DNA from: Thalassospira indica
GTDB lineage: Bacteria; Pseudomonadota; Alphaproteobacteria; Rhodospirillales; Thalassospiraceae
Assembly (NCBI RefSeq): GCF_003403095.1
Contig: NZ_CP031555.1
Location: 2,274,001 to 2,338,000 of the forward strand
Length of the DNA stretch: 64,000 bases
Direction: 5' to 3'
The notes under the pieces are model-generated. The model did no database searches and was not told where the DNA came from. It saw nothing but the letters and a program-made list of their open reading frames with translations. Both the position numbers and the translations under genes were made by a program. Below are positions 54,820-63,730 of this stretch, one piece after another (the first letter of the stretch is position 1; each line of letters starts with the position of its first letter).

Positions 54820-55642
54820 AGGCCGTGACCTTGTTCTGTCCTTTGGTAATGAGCGCGTGCTTGATCAGGTATCGCTTGCCATCCGTCCGGGCGAGATCAT
54901 TACCCTGATCGGGCCAAATGGCGCCGGGAAATCGACTCTGGTCAAGACGCTTCTGGGGTTGCAGAAAGCCGATAGCGGTGAAGTCGTGCGCAAACGCGGG
55001 CTTACGATTGGCTATGTGCCGCAAAAGCTTGCCATCGATCAGGTTTTGCCGATGACGGTGAAGCGGTTTCTGAGCCTGACCCGGTCCGTGAGCCGGGCGG
55101 ATTGCGAAGTCGTTCTGGCGCAGGTCGGGGCAGGGCATGTGATTGACGCGCAGATGAGCCAGCTTTCAGGTGGCGAGACGCAGCGCGTGATGCTGGCCCG
55201 CACCCTTTTGCTACGTCCGCATTTGTTGGTGCTCGATGAGCCGACGCAGGGCGTGGATGTTTCCGGGCAGGCGGAGCTTTATCGCCTGATTGACGAGATC
55301 CGCCGCGAGCTTGATTGCGCTGTTCTGATGATTTCGCATGACCTGCATCTGGTGATGGCCAAGACCGATCAGGTGGTGTGCTTCAATCGCCATGTCTGTT
55401 GTTCGGGCATTCCCGAAACCGTGCGCCAGCATCCGGAATACCGGTCCTTGTTTGGCGTGCGCGAGGCCGATGCGATTGGCATCTATCACCACGAACATGA
55501 TCACGAACATGATTTGTCGGGCCATGTTGTTGGCGGATGTGGTCACGATCATTCGCATGATCATCATGCACATGGCCATTCACATGATCACGGACATGAT
55601 CACAGTAAAACCGTCAAAGAAGGGGCGGGAACAAACCAATGA
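54800..55642 (+). CDS. znuC: Zinc ABC transporter ATP-binding protein
   Basis: The 280-residue ATPase has Walker [10 protein letters not shown], signature LSGGETQR, Walker [11 protein letters not shown] and switch His in MISHDLH. A His/Asp-rich tail of about 45 residues follows, a common feature of ZnuC proteins that may sense or store zinc. The ATG at 54800 has AAGGGG upstream and overlaps zur, showing co-translation. No znuA gene lies next to it. Confidence 0.93.
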   Translation: MTAPLIEGRDLVLSFGNERVLDQVSLAIRPGEIITLIGPNGAGKSTLVKTLLGLQKADSGEVVRKRGLTIGYVPQKLAIDQVLPMTVKRFLSLTRSVSRADCEVVLAQVGAGHVIDAQMSQLSGGETQRVMLARTLLLRPHLLVLDEPTQGVDVSGQAELYRLIDEIRRELDCAVLMISHDLHLVMAKTDQVVCFNRHVCCSGIPETVRQHPEYRSLFGVREADAIGIYHHEHDHEHDLSGHVVGGCGHDHSHDHHAHGHSHDHGHDHSKTVKEGAGTNQ

Positions 55643-56445
55643 TGGACGATTTCCTGTTTCGCGCCGTTTTGGGCGGTGTTTTGCTGGCCGTCGTTTGTGG
55701 GCCGTTCGGCGCCTTTATCGTCTGGCGACGCATGGCGTTCTTTGGTGACATGCTGGCCCATACAGCCCTTTTGGGGGTTGCACTTGGTCTTCTGATCGGG
55801 GTGGATGTGCGGATCGGCATGATCGCGACCTGTCTGGCAGCCGCGCTTATTCTGGCCTATGGCCAGCGGCAATCGCGGATTGGCAGTGATACGGTGCTGG
55901 GCATGCTGGCGCATTCCACGCTGGCACTGGGCATGGTCGCGCTTGCCTTTGTGCAGGGGGTTGCTGTTGATCTGATGGCTTATCTGTTTGGTGATATTCT
56001 GGCGGTCAATACCGGGGATATCTTGCTTTTGGCGGTTGGCGGCGCCTTTGCCCTTGGTGTCCTTGCCTGGATGTGGCGGCCCTTGCTTGCGCTGACAGTC
56101 AGCCCGGAAATTGCCGCGGCCGAAAGCATCCCGGTCGAACGGCTGCGTTTGATCTTCATGCTGCTGATGGCGCTTGTGATCGGTATGGCGATCAAGATTG
56201 TAGGCGTTCTTCTGATTACAGCCCTTCTGATCGTGCCAGCGGCCAGTGCGCGTTTCTTTGCCCGCACACCTGAACAGATGGCGATTGGCGCCGGGCTGTT
56301 TGGTGCGGCATCGGTTCTGGCGGGGATTTCCCTGTCCTGGCATGTCGATACGCCAGCCGGGCCGAGCATCGTGATTTCAGCTGCGTTTCTGTTTGTCTTG
56401 ACGGCTGGGTTTTCACCTTTGGTGAAAAGACTTGTCGAGCGTTAA
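55639..56445 (+). CDS. znuB: Zinc ABC transporter permease
   Basis: The 268-residue membrane protein has eight or nine hydrophobic segments and the ABC-3 family pattern ([30 protein letters not shown]). It is the membrane subunit for zinc import. Its start overlaps the znuC stop by ATGA. Confidence 0.93.
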   Translation: MMDDFLFRAVLGGVLLAVVCGPFGAFIVWRRMAFFGDMLAHTALLGVALGLLIGVDVRIGMIATCLAAALILAYGQRQSRIGSDTVLGMLAHSTLALGMVALAFVQGVAVDLMAYLFGDILAVNTGDILLLAVGGAFALGVLAWMWRPLLALTVSPEIAAAESIPVERLRLIFMLLMALVIGMAIKIVGVLLITALLIVPAASARFFARTPEQMAIGAGLFGAASVLAGISLSWHVDTPAGPSIVISAAFLFVLTAGFSPLVKRLVER

Positions 56446-56460
56446 CACGTGGAGAACGTC

Positions 56461-56928
56461 ATGACCGGCAGAGTGCTTCAGTTTTTTACGGATCTCCTTA
56501 GACGGTTCCAAAAACTGATTACTAGTCCTTGTGTTGGTTTACTGACAGTCGTGCCAGTCGGTTTTGCTGCATTGGTTGATTGGCGGTATTTCGGTTACTT
56601 CATGGTTGATGGGACGTTGGGGCATTGGTTCGGTGCGCTGAGTTGGTTGGTGGGTAGCTACGACGGTTATCGAACTGGAAGATATCGTTATGCGTGGAGA
56701 TATCCGCCACCGAAGAGAAATGAGTTGCGACCTTCTCGGGCTTATAGAGACACGGTGGGTGGAGTTTTCCTGATGATTGTAACCTTGTTTCTTTTCGCTG
56801 CTGATGGTCCTGTTTCCATTCTTGGTTTGTTGTCCATTGGTACTGTCTCATCCTATGCGGTGACTACGGGTGGTTCGGATTTGTGCGTCTTCTGGCAAAG
56901 AAACAATTTAGAGCATCAAAATCCATAA
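56461..56928 (+). CDS. Small membrane protein with unusual codon use, unknown
   Basis: The 155-residue product has two or three hydrophobic segments (about residues 20-45 and 105-135) and a basic, proline-rich middle loop (RYAWRYPPPKRNELRPSRA). Its codons (AGA, TTA, ACT, AGT and others) are less GC-rich than those of znuCB, so it may be acquired. GGAG lies eight bases before the ATG. I recognise no family. Confidence 0.65.
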   Translation: MTGRVLQFFTDLLRRFQKLITSPCVGLLTVVPVGFAALVDWRYFGYFMVDGTLGHWFGALSWLVGSYDGYRTGRYRYAWRYPPPKRNELRPSRAYRDTVGGVFLMIVTLFLFAADGPVSILGLLSIGTVSSYAVTTGGSDLCVFWQRNNLEHQNP

Positions 56929-57017
56929 CATGAGATGTGTCTGCCTTTGGCGTTGTTCCAAAATTTAGTTGGGTGCGGAAATGGTATTGAGATGGCTCGT
57001 TCCGATCCGATCTAACA

Positions 57018-57052
57018 TAAAAAAACGGCGCGGAAGTTCCGCGCCATTTTTC
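57018..57052. terminator. Bidirectional terminator
   Basis: An eight-base-pair stem (GGCGCGGA/TCCGCGCC) is flanked by runs of A on one side and T on the other. It can end both the small membrane gene on the left and metC on the right. Confidence 0.85.
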
Positions 57053-57071
57053 TTTCTGCTGAGTGCTGTTT

Positions 57072-58256
57072 TCAGGCCGTTTTGAGCCGCTCGAACCCGG
57101 CTTCAAGATCCGCAATCAGATCATCGGGATCCTCAAGGCCGATATGCAGGCGAACCAGCTGACCATCGTCGTCCCATTTGGTGGCAGTGCGGATTTTGGT
57201 TGGATCGGACGGCAGGATCAGGCTTTCAAAGCCGCCCCAGCTAAAGCCCATGCCAAACAGTTCCATATGATCAACCATATTGGCGAGTTGTGTTTTTTCG
57301 ACCGGCTGCATGACAAAGGAAAACAGGCCGCATGCGCCGGAAAAATCGCGTTTCCAGATGGCGTGTCCCGGATCATCGGGCAGACCCGGATGGAGCACGC
57401 GTTTAACTTCCGGGCGGGCTTGCAGCCAGTTTGCGACCTTAAGACCGCTTTCGTGATGCTGTTTGAGGCGCACGGCAAGGGTGCGAAGCCCACGCTGGGC
57501 GAGGTAACAATCATCCGGACCAACCGCATCACCGGAAATCAGGACCTGCTTCTTGATGGTCAGAAGGTCTTCTTCGGTCGCAGTCGTGATGGTGCCCAGC
57601 ATAACATCGGAATGACCGACAATGTATTTGGTGCCGGCCTGAACCGACACATCAGCACCCAATTCAAACGGGCGGCACAGGATCGGGGAAGCCCAGGTGT
57701 TATCAAGCATCACCTTTACATTGCGCGCATGCGCGGCCTTGGCGATGGCCGGGATATCCTGCATTTCAAAGGTCAGCGACCCGGGGCTTTCGCACCACAC
57801 AAGGGTGGTGTTGTCGCGAATAAGGCCCGCAATGTCGCCGCCAATCGCCGGATCATAATATTCCGTCTCGACCCCGAATTTCTTGAGGAAGGTATTGCAC
57901 AGGTTGCGAGTCGGGAAATAGGTGCTGTCGGTGATCAGGATATGATCGCCGGGCTTCACAAAGGCGAGGATCGCATTGGTAATCGCCGAAACGCCTGATG
58001 AGACGCAAAGCGTGCCATAGCCGCCTTCAAGTTCGGCCACGGCTTCTTCCAGCAAAAAGCGTGTTGGCGTGCCATGACGGCCATAGGTGACTTTACCGGG
58101 TGCTGACGCACCAGCCTTTTCAAGTTCTGCCAGGCTGTCAAACAGGATGGTCGAGGCATGCAGAACCGGCGGGTTGACCACGCCGTGATACTCGCTGGAA
58201 CGGCGACCGGCATGGACCAGTTTGGTTGCGATATGTTTGGGGCTTTGCGATGACAT
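57072..58256 (-). CDS. metC: Cystathionine beta-lyase (copy 2)
   Basis: The 394-residue PLP enzyme has the cofactor lysine in VQAGTKYIVGHSDVMLG and the family segments TYGRHGTPTRFLLEEAVAELEGG and LGLEDPDDLIADLE-like IGLEDPDDLIADLEAG. It cleaves cystathionine, making homocysteine. AAGGAGAA lies 11 bases before the ATG. It is similar in type to the gene at 37427-38581 but clearly distinct. Confidence 0.9.
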   Translation of the reverse strand: MSSQSPKHIATKLVHAGRRSSEYHGVVNPPVLHASTILFDSLAELEKAGASAPGKVTYGRHGTPTRFLLEEAVAELEGGYGTLCVSSGVSAITNAILAFVKPGDHILITDSTYFPTRNLCNTFLKKFGVETEYYDPAIGGDIAGLIRDNTTLVWCESPGSLTFEMQDIPAIAKAAHARNVKVMLDNTWASPILCRPFELGADVSVQAGTKYIVGHSDVMLGTITTATEEDLLTIKKQVLISGDAVGPDDCYLAQRGLRTLAVRLKQHHESGLKVANWLQARPEVKRVLHPGLPDDPGHAIWKRDFSGACGLFSFVMQPVEKTQLANMVDHMELFGMGFSWGGFESLILPSDPTKIRTATKWDDDGQLVRLHIGLEDPDDLIADLEAGFERLKTA

Positions 58257-58424
58257 AACAGGCGGTTCTCCTTGGGCGCGACGTCTTATGCCTCAAAGAC
58301 AAACCACCTTGGCGGCGGCCATTCAAGGCTTTTTGCGTCAAAGCCATTGTTAAAGCCTGATATCGGGCTATTTTTTACGGGCGATAACAGCAGTGAATGA
58401 CAAAGACTATACCAAGGGGGCCCC

Positions 58425-59381
58425 GTGATTGAACTTCAGGATTTTCGCGCCGCGCGCAAGGCGATATCGGACCATATGCGCCTGACCCCGGTGTTTGCGG
58501 CCAGTAATTTTGGCGATACATCCGGCTTTGTCGCCCGTGATCGCATCCCCGAGATGTTCCTGAAACTTGAAAACATGCAGGTCAGTGGATCCTTCAAGGC
58601 GCGCGGGGCGATGAATGCTGCACTGGCCCTTGAACCTGAACAAAGAGCAGCCGGGCTTTGCACCGCATCGGGTGGCAATCATGGCATGGGTGTTATCAAT
58701 GCGGCGCGCACCCTTGCTGTGCCGGTGAAAATCTTCCTGCCGACCAATACCCCACAGCCCAAAGTCAAAAAACTGCGCGCGCAGGGTGTCGATGTGGCTT
58801 TGATCGGGGCTGTTTGGGATGATGCCAACCGGGCCGCGATGGAACACGCACGTGAAACCGGTATGGCCTATATCCACCCGTTCGCCGACCCCAAGGTGAT
58901 TGCCGGGCAGGGAACCATTGCGCTTGAGCTTTTAGAACAGCAACCCGACCTTGATACGCTGGTGGTGGCAATTGGCGGCGGCGGGCTGATTGCCGGTGTG
59001 GCGACCGCCGCGCGCTTGTTGCGCCCATCGATCCGGGTGATTGGTGTGGAGCCGGCCGGCGCGGCAACCCTGTTTGAAAGCCTTAAGGCTAACGAAGTCG
59101 TGACTTTGCCAAGCGTGAATACGGCGGCCACCAGTCTGGCGCCGCGTCAGTCATCGGCACTTAACGTCGATCTGATTGGCAGGAATGTGGATCGCATCGC
59201 ATTGCTCAGTGACGAGGAAATGCAAAAATCTGCCAAGTGGCTTTGGAAGGAATTTGGCATTTCGGTCGAGCTTTCCGCCGCCGCCGGTATTGCGGCCGTC
59301 ATGAATGATCGCCTGGGCGATCCCAATCCGGGGCGGGTCGGGGTGATTGTGTGCGGCACCGGCACGGATGGATTTGAGTAG
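58425..59381 (+). CDS. Threonine/serine dehydratase
   Basis: The 318-residue PLP enzyme has the cofactor Lys58 in SGSFKARGAMNA, the phosphate loop SGGNHGMG region (ASGGNHGMGV) and the glycine-rich VAIGGGGLIAGVA. It resembles threonine ammonia-lyase without a regulatory ACT domain, so it may be a catabolic or serine-racemase-like form. The GTG start follows AAGGGGG. Confidence 0.88.
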   Translation: MIELQDFRAARKAISDHMRLTPVFAASNFGDTSGFVARDRIPEMFLKLENMQVSGSFKARGAMNAALALEPEQRAAGLCTASGGNHGMGVINAARTLAVPVKIFLPTNTPQPKVKKLRAQGVDVALIGAVWDDANRAAMEHARETGMAYIHPFADPKVIAGQGTIALELLEQQPDLDTLVVAIGGGGLIAGVATAARLLRPSIRVIGVEPAGAATLFESLKANEVVTLPSVNTAATSLAPRQSSALNVDLIGRNVDRIALLSDEEMQKSAKWLWKEFGISVELSAAAGIAAVMNDRLGDPNPGRVGVIVCGTGTDGFE

Positions 59382-59389
59382 GGATAAAT

Positions 59390-59425
59390 AAAAAGGGATG
59401 AAACCAAACGGTTTCATCCCTTTTT
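59390..59425. terminator. Strong bidirectional terminator
   Basis: A perfect 16-base-pair stem starting AAAAAGGGATGAAACC, with a four-base loop, has A and T runs at its ends. It lies between the dehydratase gene and rpmF on the other strand. Confidence 0.92.
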
Positions 59426-59509
59426 AAACCAGACGCCAGTCCGATGGACCGGCGCGGAAATATATAGCGTCGCAAACCGCCAAAGAGCAAAAAGCTCTCC
59501 GGAGCGGAA

Positions 59510-59689
59510 TTACATCTTCGGCTCGACCACCTGACGACCACGGTACATACCGGTCTTCGGATCAATGTGGTGCGGGCGATGCAGTTCGCCGGTCTCTTTG
59601 TCTTCGCGGTACGAGCCCTTGGCGAGCTTGTCATGCGAGCGACGCATGCCCTGACGGGACTTGGTCACTTTTTTCTTTGGCACTGCCAT
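59510..59689 (-). CDS. rpmF: 50S ribosomal protein L32
   Basis: This 59-residue protein reads [20 protein letters not shown], continuing with the conserved [17 protein letters not shown], so it is L32. The zinc-binding cysteines of some L32 forms are absent, so this is the cysteine-free type. AGAGGA lies upstream of the ATG. The coordinates were read directly from the minus strand. Confidence 0.95.
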   Translation of the reverse strand: MAVPKKKVTKSRQGMRRSHDKLAKGSYREDKETGELHRPHHIDPKTGMYRGRQVVEPKM

Positions 59690-59730
59690 GGGTCATCATC
59701 CTCTGGCTTGGGTAAACTCAGGCGCGCTTG

Positions 59731-60417
59731 TTACCGTGCGCGGTCGGGAAAGTCAACGATCAAAGTGTCGGAATCTGCATTATTTGCATTTTCCGGATCA
59801 CTTTCGCGATCAGGTGTATCGCTCGCGGGATGACCATCATGATCGACATGGTGGTCGATATGCGGGATCAGTCCTGTATCGCGCGGATCATCAACAATAT
59901 CGGTTCGGCGATCGTATATAGCAAATCCTGCCTTTTGGTAAGCCCCAAGTGCACTTGGATGATCAAGCGTGCAGGTATTGACCGTGATACGGGTGGGTTT
60001 GAAGCTCCAGGCGGTATCAATCGCCCAATCCAGCAGGTATTTGCCAAAGCCCTTGCCGATGAATTCCGGCATCAGGCCCATATAGTGCAGATCAATGACG
60101 TTATCCGATTCAAAGTCCGTCAGATCAAGCTCGGCAAAGCCGGCAGGCACGCCAGCAACATAAAGCACATAAACATGTGTTTCCGGCTTGGCGAGGATTG
60201 CAGAGAGTTCTTCGTCGCTCATCAGGCGGCGTTGCCACCACAGCCAAGGTTCGCCGACCGTATTATATAGGTAGCGATAAAATGACAGGGTCGGGTTTTC
60301 AGCCCGGATGATCGCGACCTTGCCGGGCGGGACGATGGTCGGTACGCGTTCGGGCGGGCTTTGCATTTCAAGGAAGCTGATCACAACTTCCAGCTTGCGC
60401 GGATTGGATGGGGTCAT
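59731..60417 (-). CDS. GNAT-family N-acetyltransferase with acidic/His tail
   Basis: The 228-residue protein has the acetyl-CoA binding pattern around YMGLMPEFIGKGFGKYLLDWAID and a beta strand TVNTCTLDHPSALGAYQKAGF. A C-terminal tail is rich in Asp and His (HIDHHVDHDGH). Substrate is unknown. Its start overlaps the stop of the next acetyltransferase gene by ATGA. Confidence 0.85.
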   Translation of the reverse strand: MTPSNPRKLEVVISFLEMQSPPERVPTIVPPGKVAIIRAENPTLSFYRYLYNTVGEPWLWWQRRLMSDEELSAILAKPETHVYVLYVAGVPAGFAELDLTDFESDNVIDLHYMGLMPEFIGKGFGKYLLDWAIDTAWSFKPTRITVNTCTLDHPSALGAYQKAGFAIYDRRTDIVDDPRDTGLIPHIDHHVDHDGHPASDTPDRESDPENANNADSDTLIVDFPDRAR

Positions 60418-60944
60418 TGGACTAAACTCTTGCGCAGTATTTTGTTTTGGTGCGGATCAGGATCAGCCTGATCGGTGACGCTTGCTATAAAGTCATAGCC
60501 GAGTTTGGCGTAAAAATCACCCGCTGCGGCATTTTCAATCGTGATCCGGATTTCACTTAAGCCCGAAAGACGCAGGATATCCTCGGCCAAACTTACCAGT
60601 GCGCGGCCAATGCCACTGCCTTGGGCGTGCTCGGCGATCGCCAGATAATGAATCCAGCCAAAGATAGCGTCATGGCCGGTCATCATGGTGGCAAAGATTT
60701 GCTGATCATCTGGCATGCGCGCGACAATCAGGCTGCCATTATCGGCCGCAATACAGTTTTCGATATCCTGCCGCGCATCGCGGATCGCGGGGATCAGGCC
60801 GGTCGCAATCCAAAGGCGGGTGATGGCGGCAATATCGTCGTTTGAAGGGGCTTTAAGCTGTTCAAGAATGATGCCCGCGCCATCGGTGGTATGGTTGGTC
60901 ATATCCGAACCGAACGGGGATGGGGCGGGCATCGAGTTTCTCAT
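60414..60944 (-). CDS. GNAT-family N-acetyltransferase
   Basis: The 176-residue protein has the acetyl-CoA loop AQGSGIGRALVSLAEDIL and the end DFYAKLGYDF. It lies directly upstream of the other acetyltransferase and the two are probably co-translated. The start is uncertain; 60944, 60932 or 60902 could be used. Substrate is unknown. Confidence 0.8.
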   Translation of the reverse strand: MRNSMPAPSPFGSDMTNHTTDGAGIILEQLKAPSNDDIAAITRLWIATGLIPAIRDARQDIENCIAADNGSLIVARMPDDQQIFATMMTGHDAIFGWIHYLAIAEHAQGSGIGRALVSLAEDILRLSGLSEIRITIENAAAGDFYAKLGYDFIASVTDQADPDPHQNKILRKSLVQ

Positions 60945-60976
60945 TTTAAATGTGTGATGCGGACGGGGTCGGATGT

Positions 60977-61834
60977 TCAGGCCGGGCCGGTATCAACCGG
61001 GCTGTCTTCCGTGGTGGCCCATTCCGCCCAGGATCCGTCATAGACCGCGACCTGTTTGTGGCCGGAAATATAGGCCCCCATGGCAAGAACACAGGCCGTG
61101 ACGCCCGAACCACAGCTTGCAACAATCGGTTTGTTAAGGTCGACACCTGCTGCGTCGAACGCGGCCTTGATTTCATCCGCCGACTTAAACGTGCCATCCG
61201 AATTCAGAAGCTTGGTAAAGGGCAGGTTGTAGGAGCCTGGGACGTGGCCGGATTTGCCCCACGGATCATCAACCTCGCCACGGAACCGTTCGCCTGCGCG
61301 GGCATCCACCAGCTGTTCGCGTTTGGTTTTTACGTTCGATAGAACCTGATCATATTCACGCAGCAAAAAGCTGTTGGCGCGTGCGGTAAAGTGGCGTTCG
61401 CGCGGCGGGGTTGGTGCATCAGTCACCGGGCGTCCCTCGGCGATCCATTTTGGCAGGCCGCCATCGAGAACGACAACATCATGATGGCCGAAATGACGCA
61501 GCATCCACCATGCACGACAGGCTGCAAGGGCGGAACCCTTTTGGCTATAGACAACCACACGGACACCATCGCCGAGGCCCAGTTTGCGGACCTTGGCGGA
61601 AAACTTGATCGCATCGGGCATCATGTGCGGCAGCGGGGCGCTGTCATCGGCGGCGATATCATCGATATCAAAGAAAACCGCGCCTGGAATGTGTTCGGCA
61701 TCATAGAAGTCGCGGGCATTCTTGTTTTCGGCTGGCATGTACCAGCTGGCATCGACGACGCGCACGTCCGGCGCATCAAGGTGATCCGCAAGCCATTGGG
61801 TGGACACAAGGGCGTCGGAAAGTGGGTTGGTCAT
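60977..61834 (-). CDS. sseA: 3-Mercaptopyruvate sulfurtransferase
   Basis: The 285-residue protein has two rhodanese domains. The active-site loop is CGSGVTA with Cys241, the form typical of mercaptopyruvate sulfurtransferase rather than thiosulfate sulfurtransferase. It transfers sulfur from mercaptopyruvate. The ATG at 61834 has GGAG upstream; a TTG at 61840 is in frame. Confidence 0.92.
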   Translation of the reverse strand: MTNPLSDALVSTQWLADHLDAPDVRVVDASWYMPAENKNARDFYDAEHIPGAVFFDIDDIAADDSAPLPHMMPDAIKFSAKVRKLGLGDGVRVVVYSQKGSALAACRAWWMLRHFGHHDVVVLDGGLPKWIAEGRPVTDAPTPPRERHFTARANSFLLREYDQVLSNVKTKREQLVDARAGERFRGEVDDPWGKSGHVPGSYNLPFTKLLNSDGTFKSADEIKAAFDAAGVDLNKPIVASCGSGVTACVLAMGAYISGHKQVAVYDGSWAEWATTEDSPVDTGPA

Positions 61835-62002
61835 GGACAAGCTCCGATTGACGGTGGTGGATTTCCGGTTGGTTCCGGGATTGTTTTAAATTTGGTCCTG
61901 AATCTATTTAAATTTGTAACGGTCCTGCCGCTTGCTGGCAACTGGCAGTCAAACCGGATGGTGGTGATCCGTATGTTTGCCAGTTGCCAATTACAAATGG
62001 CG
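61835..62002 (-). promoter_or_regulatory. Structured leader region between alaX and sseA
   Basis: A 12-base inverted repeat (TGGCAACTGGCA/TGCCAGTTGCCA, 61936-61947 and 61978-61989) encloses a smaller hairpin (CGGAT/ATCCG). Closer to sseA, two direct repeats (about 61884-61900 and 61906-61927) share AAATTT next to GGTCCTG. It may be a regulatory leader of sseA or a terminator of alaX. No known riboswitch class was recognised. Confidence 0.4.
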
Positions 62003-62713
62003 TCAGTCGTCAAATACGATATTGATCCGGCGGTTCTGGCGGCCTTTCTTTTCGATTTTGGAAACCATGACTTTGCCGATCTCGCCGGTTTTGCGCACAT
62101 GGGTGCCGCCACAGGGTTGGAAATCAATCCCTTCTATGGTGACAGTCCGGATGGAATGTCCGTCCATTGGCGGCTGTACCGACATGGTGCGCACCAGTTC
62201 CGGGTTGGCTTTAAGCTCGGCGACGGAGATTTCCCCGTCATAGACATCGGCATCGCGTGCGATCAGTTCGTTAAGCTTCTCGCTGATTTCATCCTTGTCG
62301 AGCGTGACCTCTGGCAGGTTGAAGTCCAGCCGCGCCTTATGGGCGGCGATGTTGCCGCCCGTGACATCGCCTTCGATGACGGCACACAAAAGATGCAGGC
62401 AGGTGTGAAAGCGCATCAGCTTGTGGCGGTTGTCCCAATCAAGTTCGGCTGTGATCGTATCGCCGACCGCGGGCAGGGGATGATCATCAGCAATGATGTG
62501 CAAGATACGCCCGGTTTCGCGATCCTTGACCGTGGTGACGACCGGAAGTGCCGTGCCATCGCCAAGCGTTAGTGTGCCGATATCGCCCGATTGGCCGCCA
62601 GCGGTTGCGTAGAACACCGTTTGATCAAGTTCGATCCCACGATCCGAAATACTGGTGACGATGGCGTTGCAATTCTTTGCATAGGCGTCTTCGCGAAACA
62701 TCAGGCGTGTCAT
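62003..62713 (-). CDS. alaX: Alanyl-tRNA editing protein AlaX
   Basis: AlaX removes wrongly attached serine or glycine from tRNA-Ala. The 236-residue protein has the zinc motifs His103-xxx-His107 in RFHTCLHLL and Cys201-xxx-His205 in QPCGGTH. The N-terminal part matches the editing-like family (TVFYATAGGQSGD). Confidence 0.93.
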   Translation of the reverse strand: MTRLMFREDAYAKNCNAIVTSISDRGIELDQTVFYATAGGQSGDIGTLTLGDGTALPVVTTVKDRETGRILHIIADDHPLPAVGDTITAELDWDNRHKLMRFHTCLHLLCAVIEGDVTGGNIAAHKARLDFNLPEVTLDKDEISEKLNELIARDADVYDGEISVAELKANPELVRTMSVQPPMDGHSIRTVTIEGIDFQPCGGTHVRKTGEIGKVMVSKIEKKGRQNRRINIVFDD

Positions 62714-62984
62714 GTTTTCTGGTCTCCCGTTGGTGGCGGTTGATGGCGTTCTTGATTTTACCGCCCGGCGTTTGGTGCCGGGGCGTCCGTTCGTCGCACA
62801 GGATTGGTGCGAAAGGATTGATTGCCGGGATTATGGTGCGGTGGCGGACCGGCAATTGTCGAGGCCAAAGTTACGGCAATCCTTTGGTTGGAATGTAAGT
62901 TAGTATACATAAATGTAATATTGATGTTGTAAATTGTACGTAATGTATGGTATCGCTGCGGTGTAATTCAGGAGTGATATAGCC

Positions 62985-63644
62985 GTGCCAGCCATTATCC
63001 ATGTCAAGCTTTCCGGTGAAGGGGACTTCGGGCCAGTCGACCTCGAATGCGCGATTCCGCCTGCGCGTTTGCCGGTGGTGATGGCTGCCTTGTTCGGGCA
63101 GGCACCGGCGGCACCGGGAATGGCTGTTGACGCGGTGCATGGTTCTGTACCTGGTGTTTCGGGTGGCGGTCGCCCGCGCGAGAACGGCGCGGTTGATGTC
63201 TTCGCCAATGAAGGTGCGGGGGGCAAGGTGAATGATCGCGCCGCGACCGCAGCCAGTGGCGTGCAGGGGACAGGCGAGGCATATTCTGCCAATGGAAATA
63301 CAGGCGATGCGGCATTTTCCGGAGCAGTAGATCCCGGCATGTTCATTACGGGGTTCGTTGGCAGTTTTGCCGATTTGGTCGGACGCCTGCAACCACGTGG
63401 CTTTGCCGAGATAATCTTGTTGGCGGCAATCTGGCTGCAATATCGCGATGGCAGGAGTTTTGTAACGCGCGGTGATGTGCGCCGCCTTTTGCGCCGCCAG
63501 AATCACCTGCGGATGCCGCGCAATTTTAGCCGGGATTTCCATGCGGCCGTGGCAAGAGACTACCTTGAAGAAGTTGAGGGCGAAGACGGTTACACCGTTG
63601 CAGCTGAAGGCTTCCGCTGGTTTCGTGACGAGTGTATGAAATAA
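62985..63644 (+). CDS. Hypothetical protein, possibly winged-helix at the C-terminus
   Basis: The 219-residue product has a glycine- and alanine-rich, probably disordered middle (about residues 45-115) and a helical C-terminal domain (LAAIWLQYRDGRSFVTRGDVRRLLRRQNH, then EGEDGYTVAAEGFRWFRDE) that looks like a winged-helix DNA-binding fold, but I cannot name a family. It starts with GTG at 62985, with AGGAG upstream. Confidence 0.6.
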   Translation: MPAIIHVKLSGEGDFGPVDLECAIPPARLPVVMAALFGQAPAAPGMAVDAVHGSVPGVSGGGRPRENGAVDVFANEGAGGKVNDRAATAASGVQGTGEAYSANGNTGDAAFSGAVDPGMFITGFVGSFADLVGRLQPRGFAEIILLAAIWLQYRDGRSFVTRGDVRRLLRRQNHLRMPRNFSRDFHAAVARDYLEEVEGEDGYTVAAEGFRWFRDECMK

Positions 63645-63665
63645 TACAAAAAGTCGAAAAAGATA

Positions 63666-63693
63666 TTGACGTTATGTATGTTTGTTGTATCTT
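63666..63693 (+). promoter_or_regulatory. Promoter upstream of the last gene
   Basis: TTGACG at 63666-63671 and TATCTT at 63688-63693 are separated by 16 bases, fitting a sigma-70 promoter for the gene starting at 63731. Confidence 0.55.
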
Positions 63694-63730
63694 TTTTGCA
63701 GGGACAAACAAAAACGGGTGGGACCAAATC

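Noticed and set aside
61391..62572. A 393-codon plus-strand frame across sseA and alaX
   Set aside because: It crosses two well-defined genes on the other strand, including their intergenic region. The product has no domain pattern.
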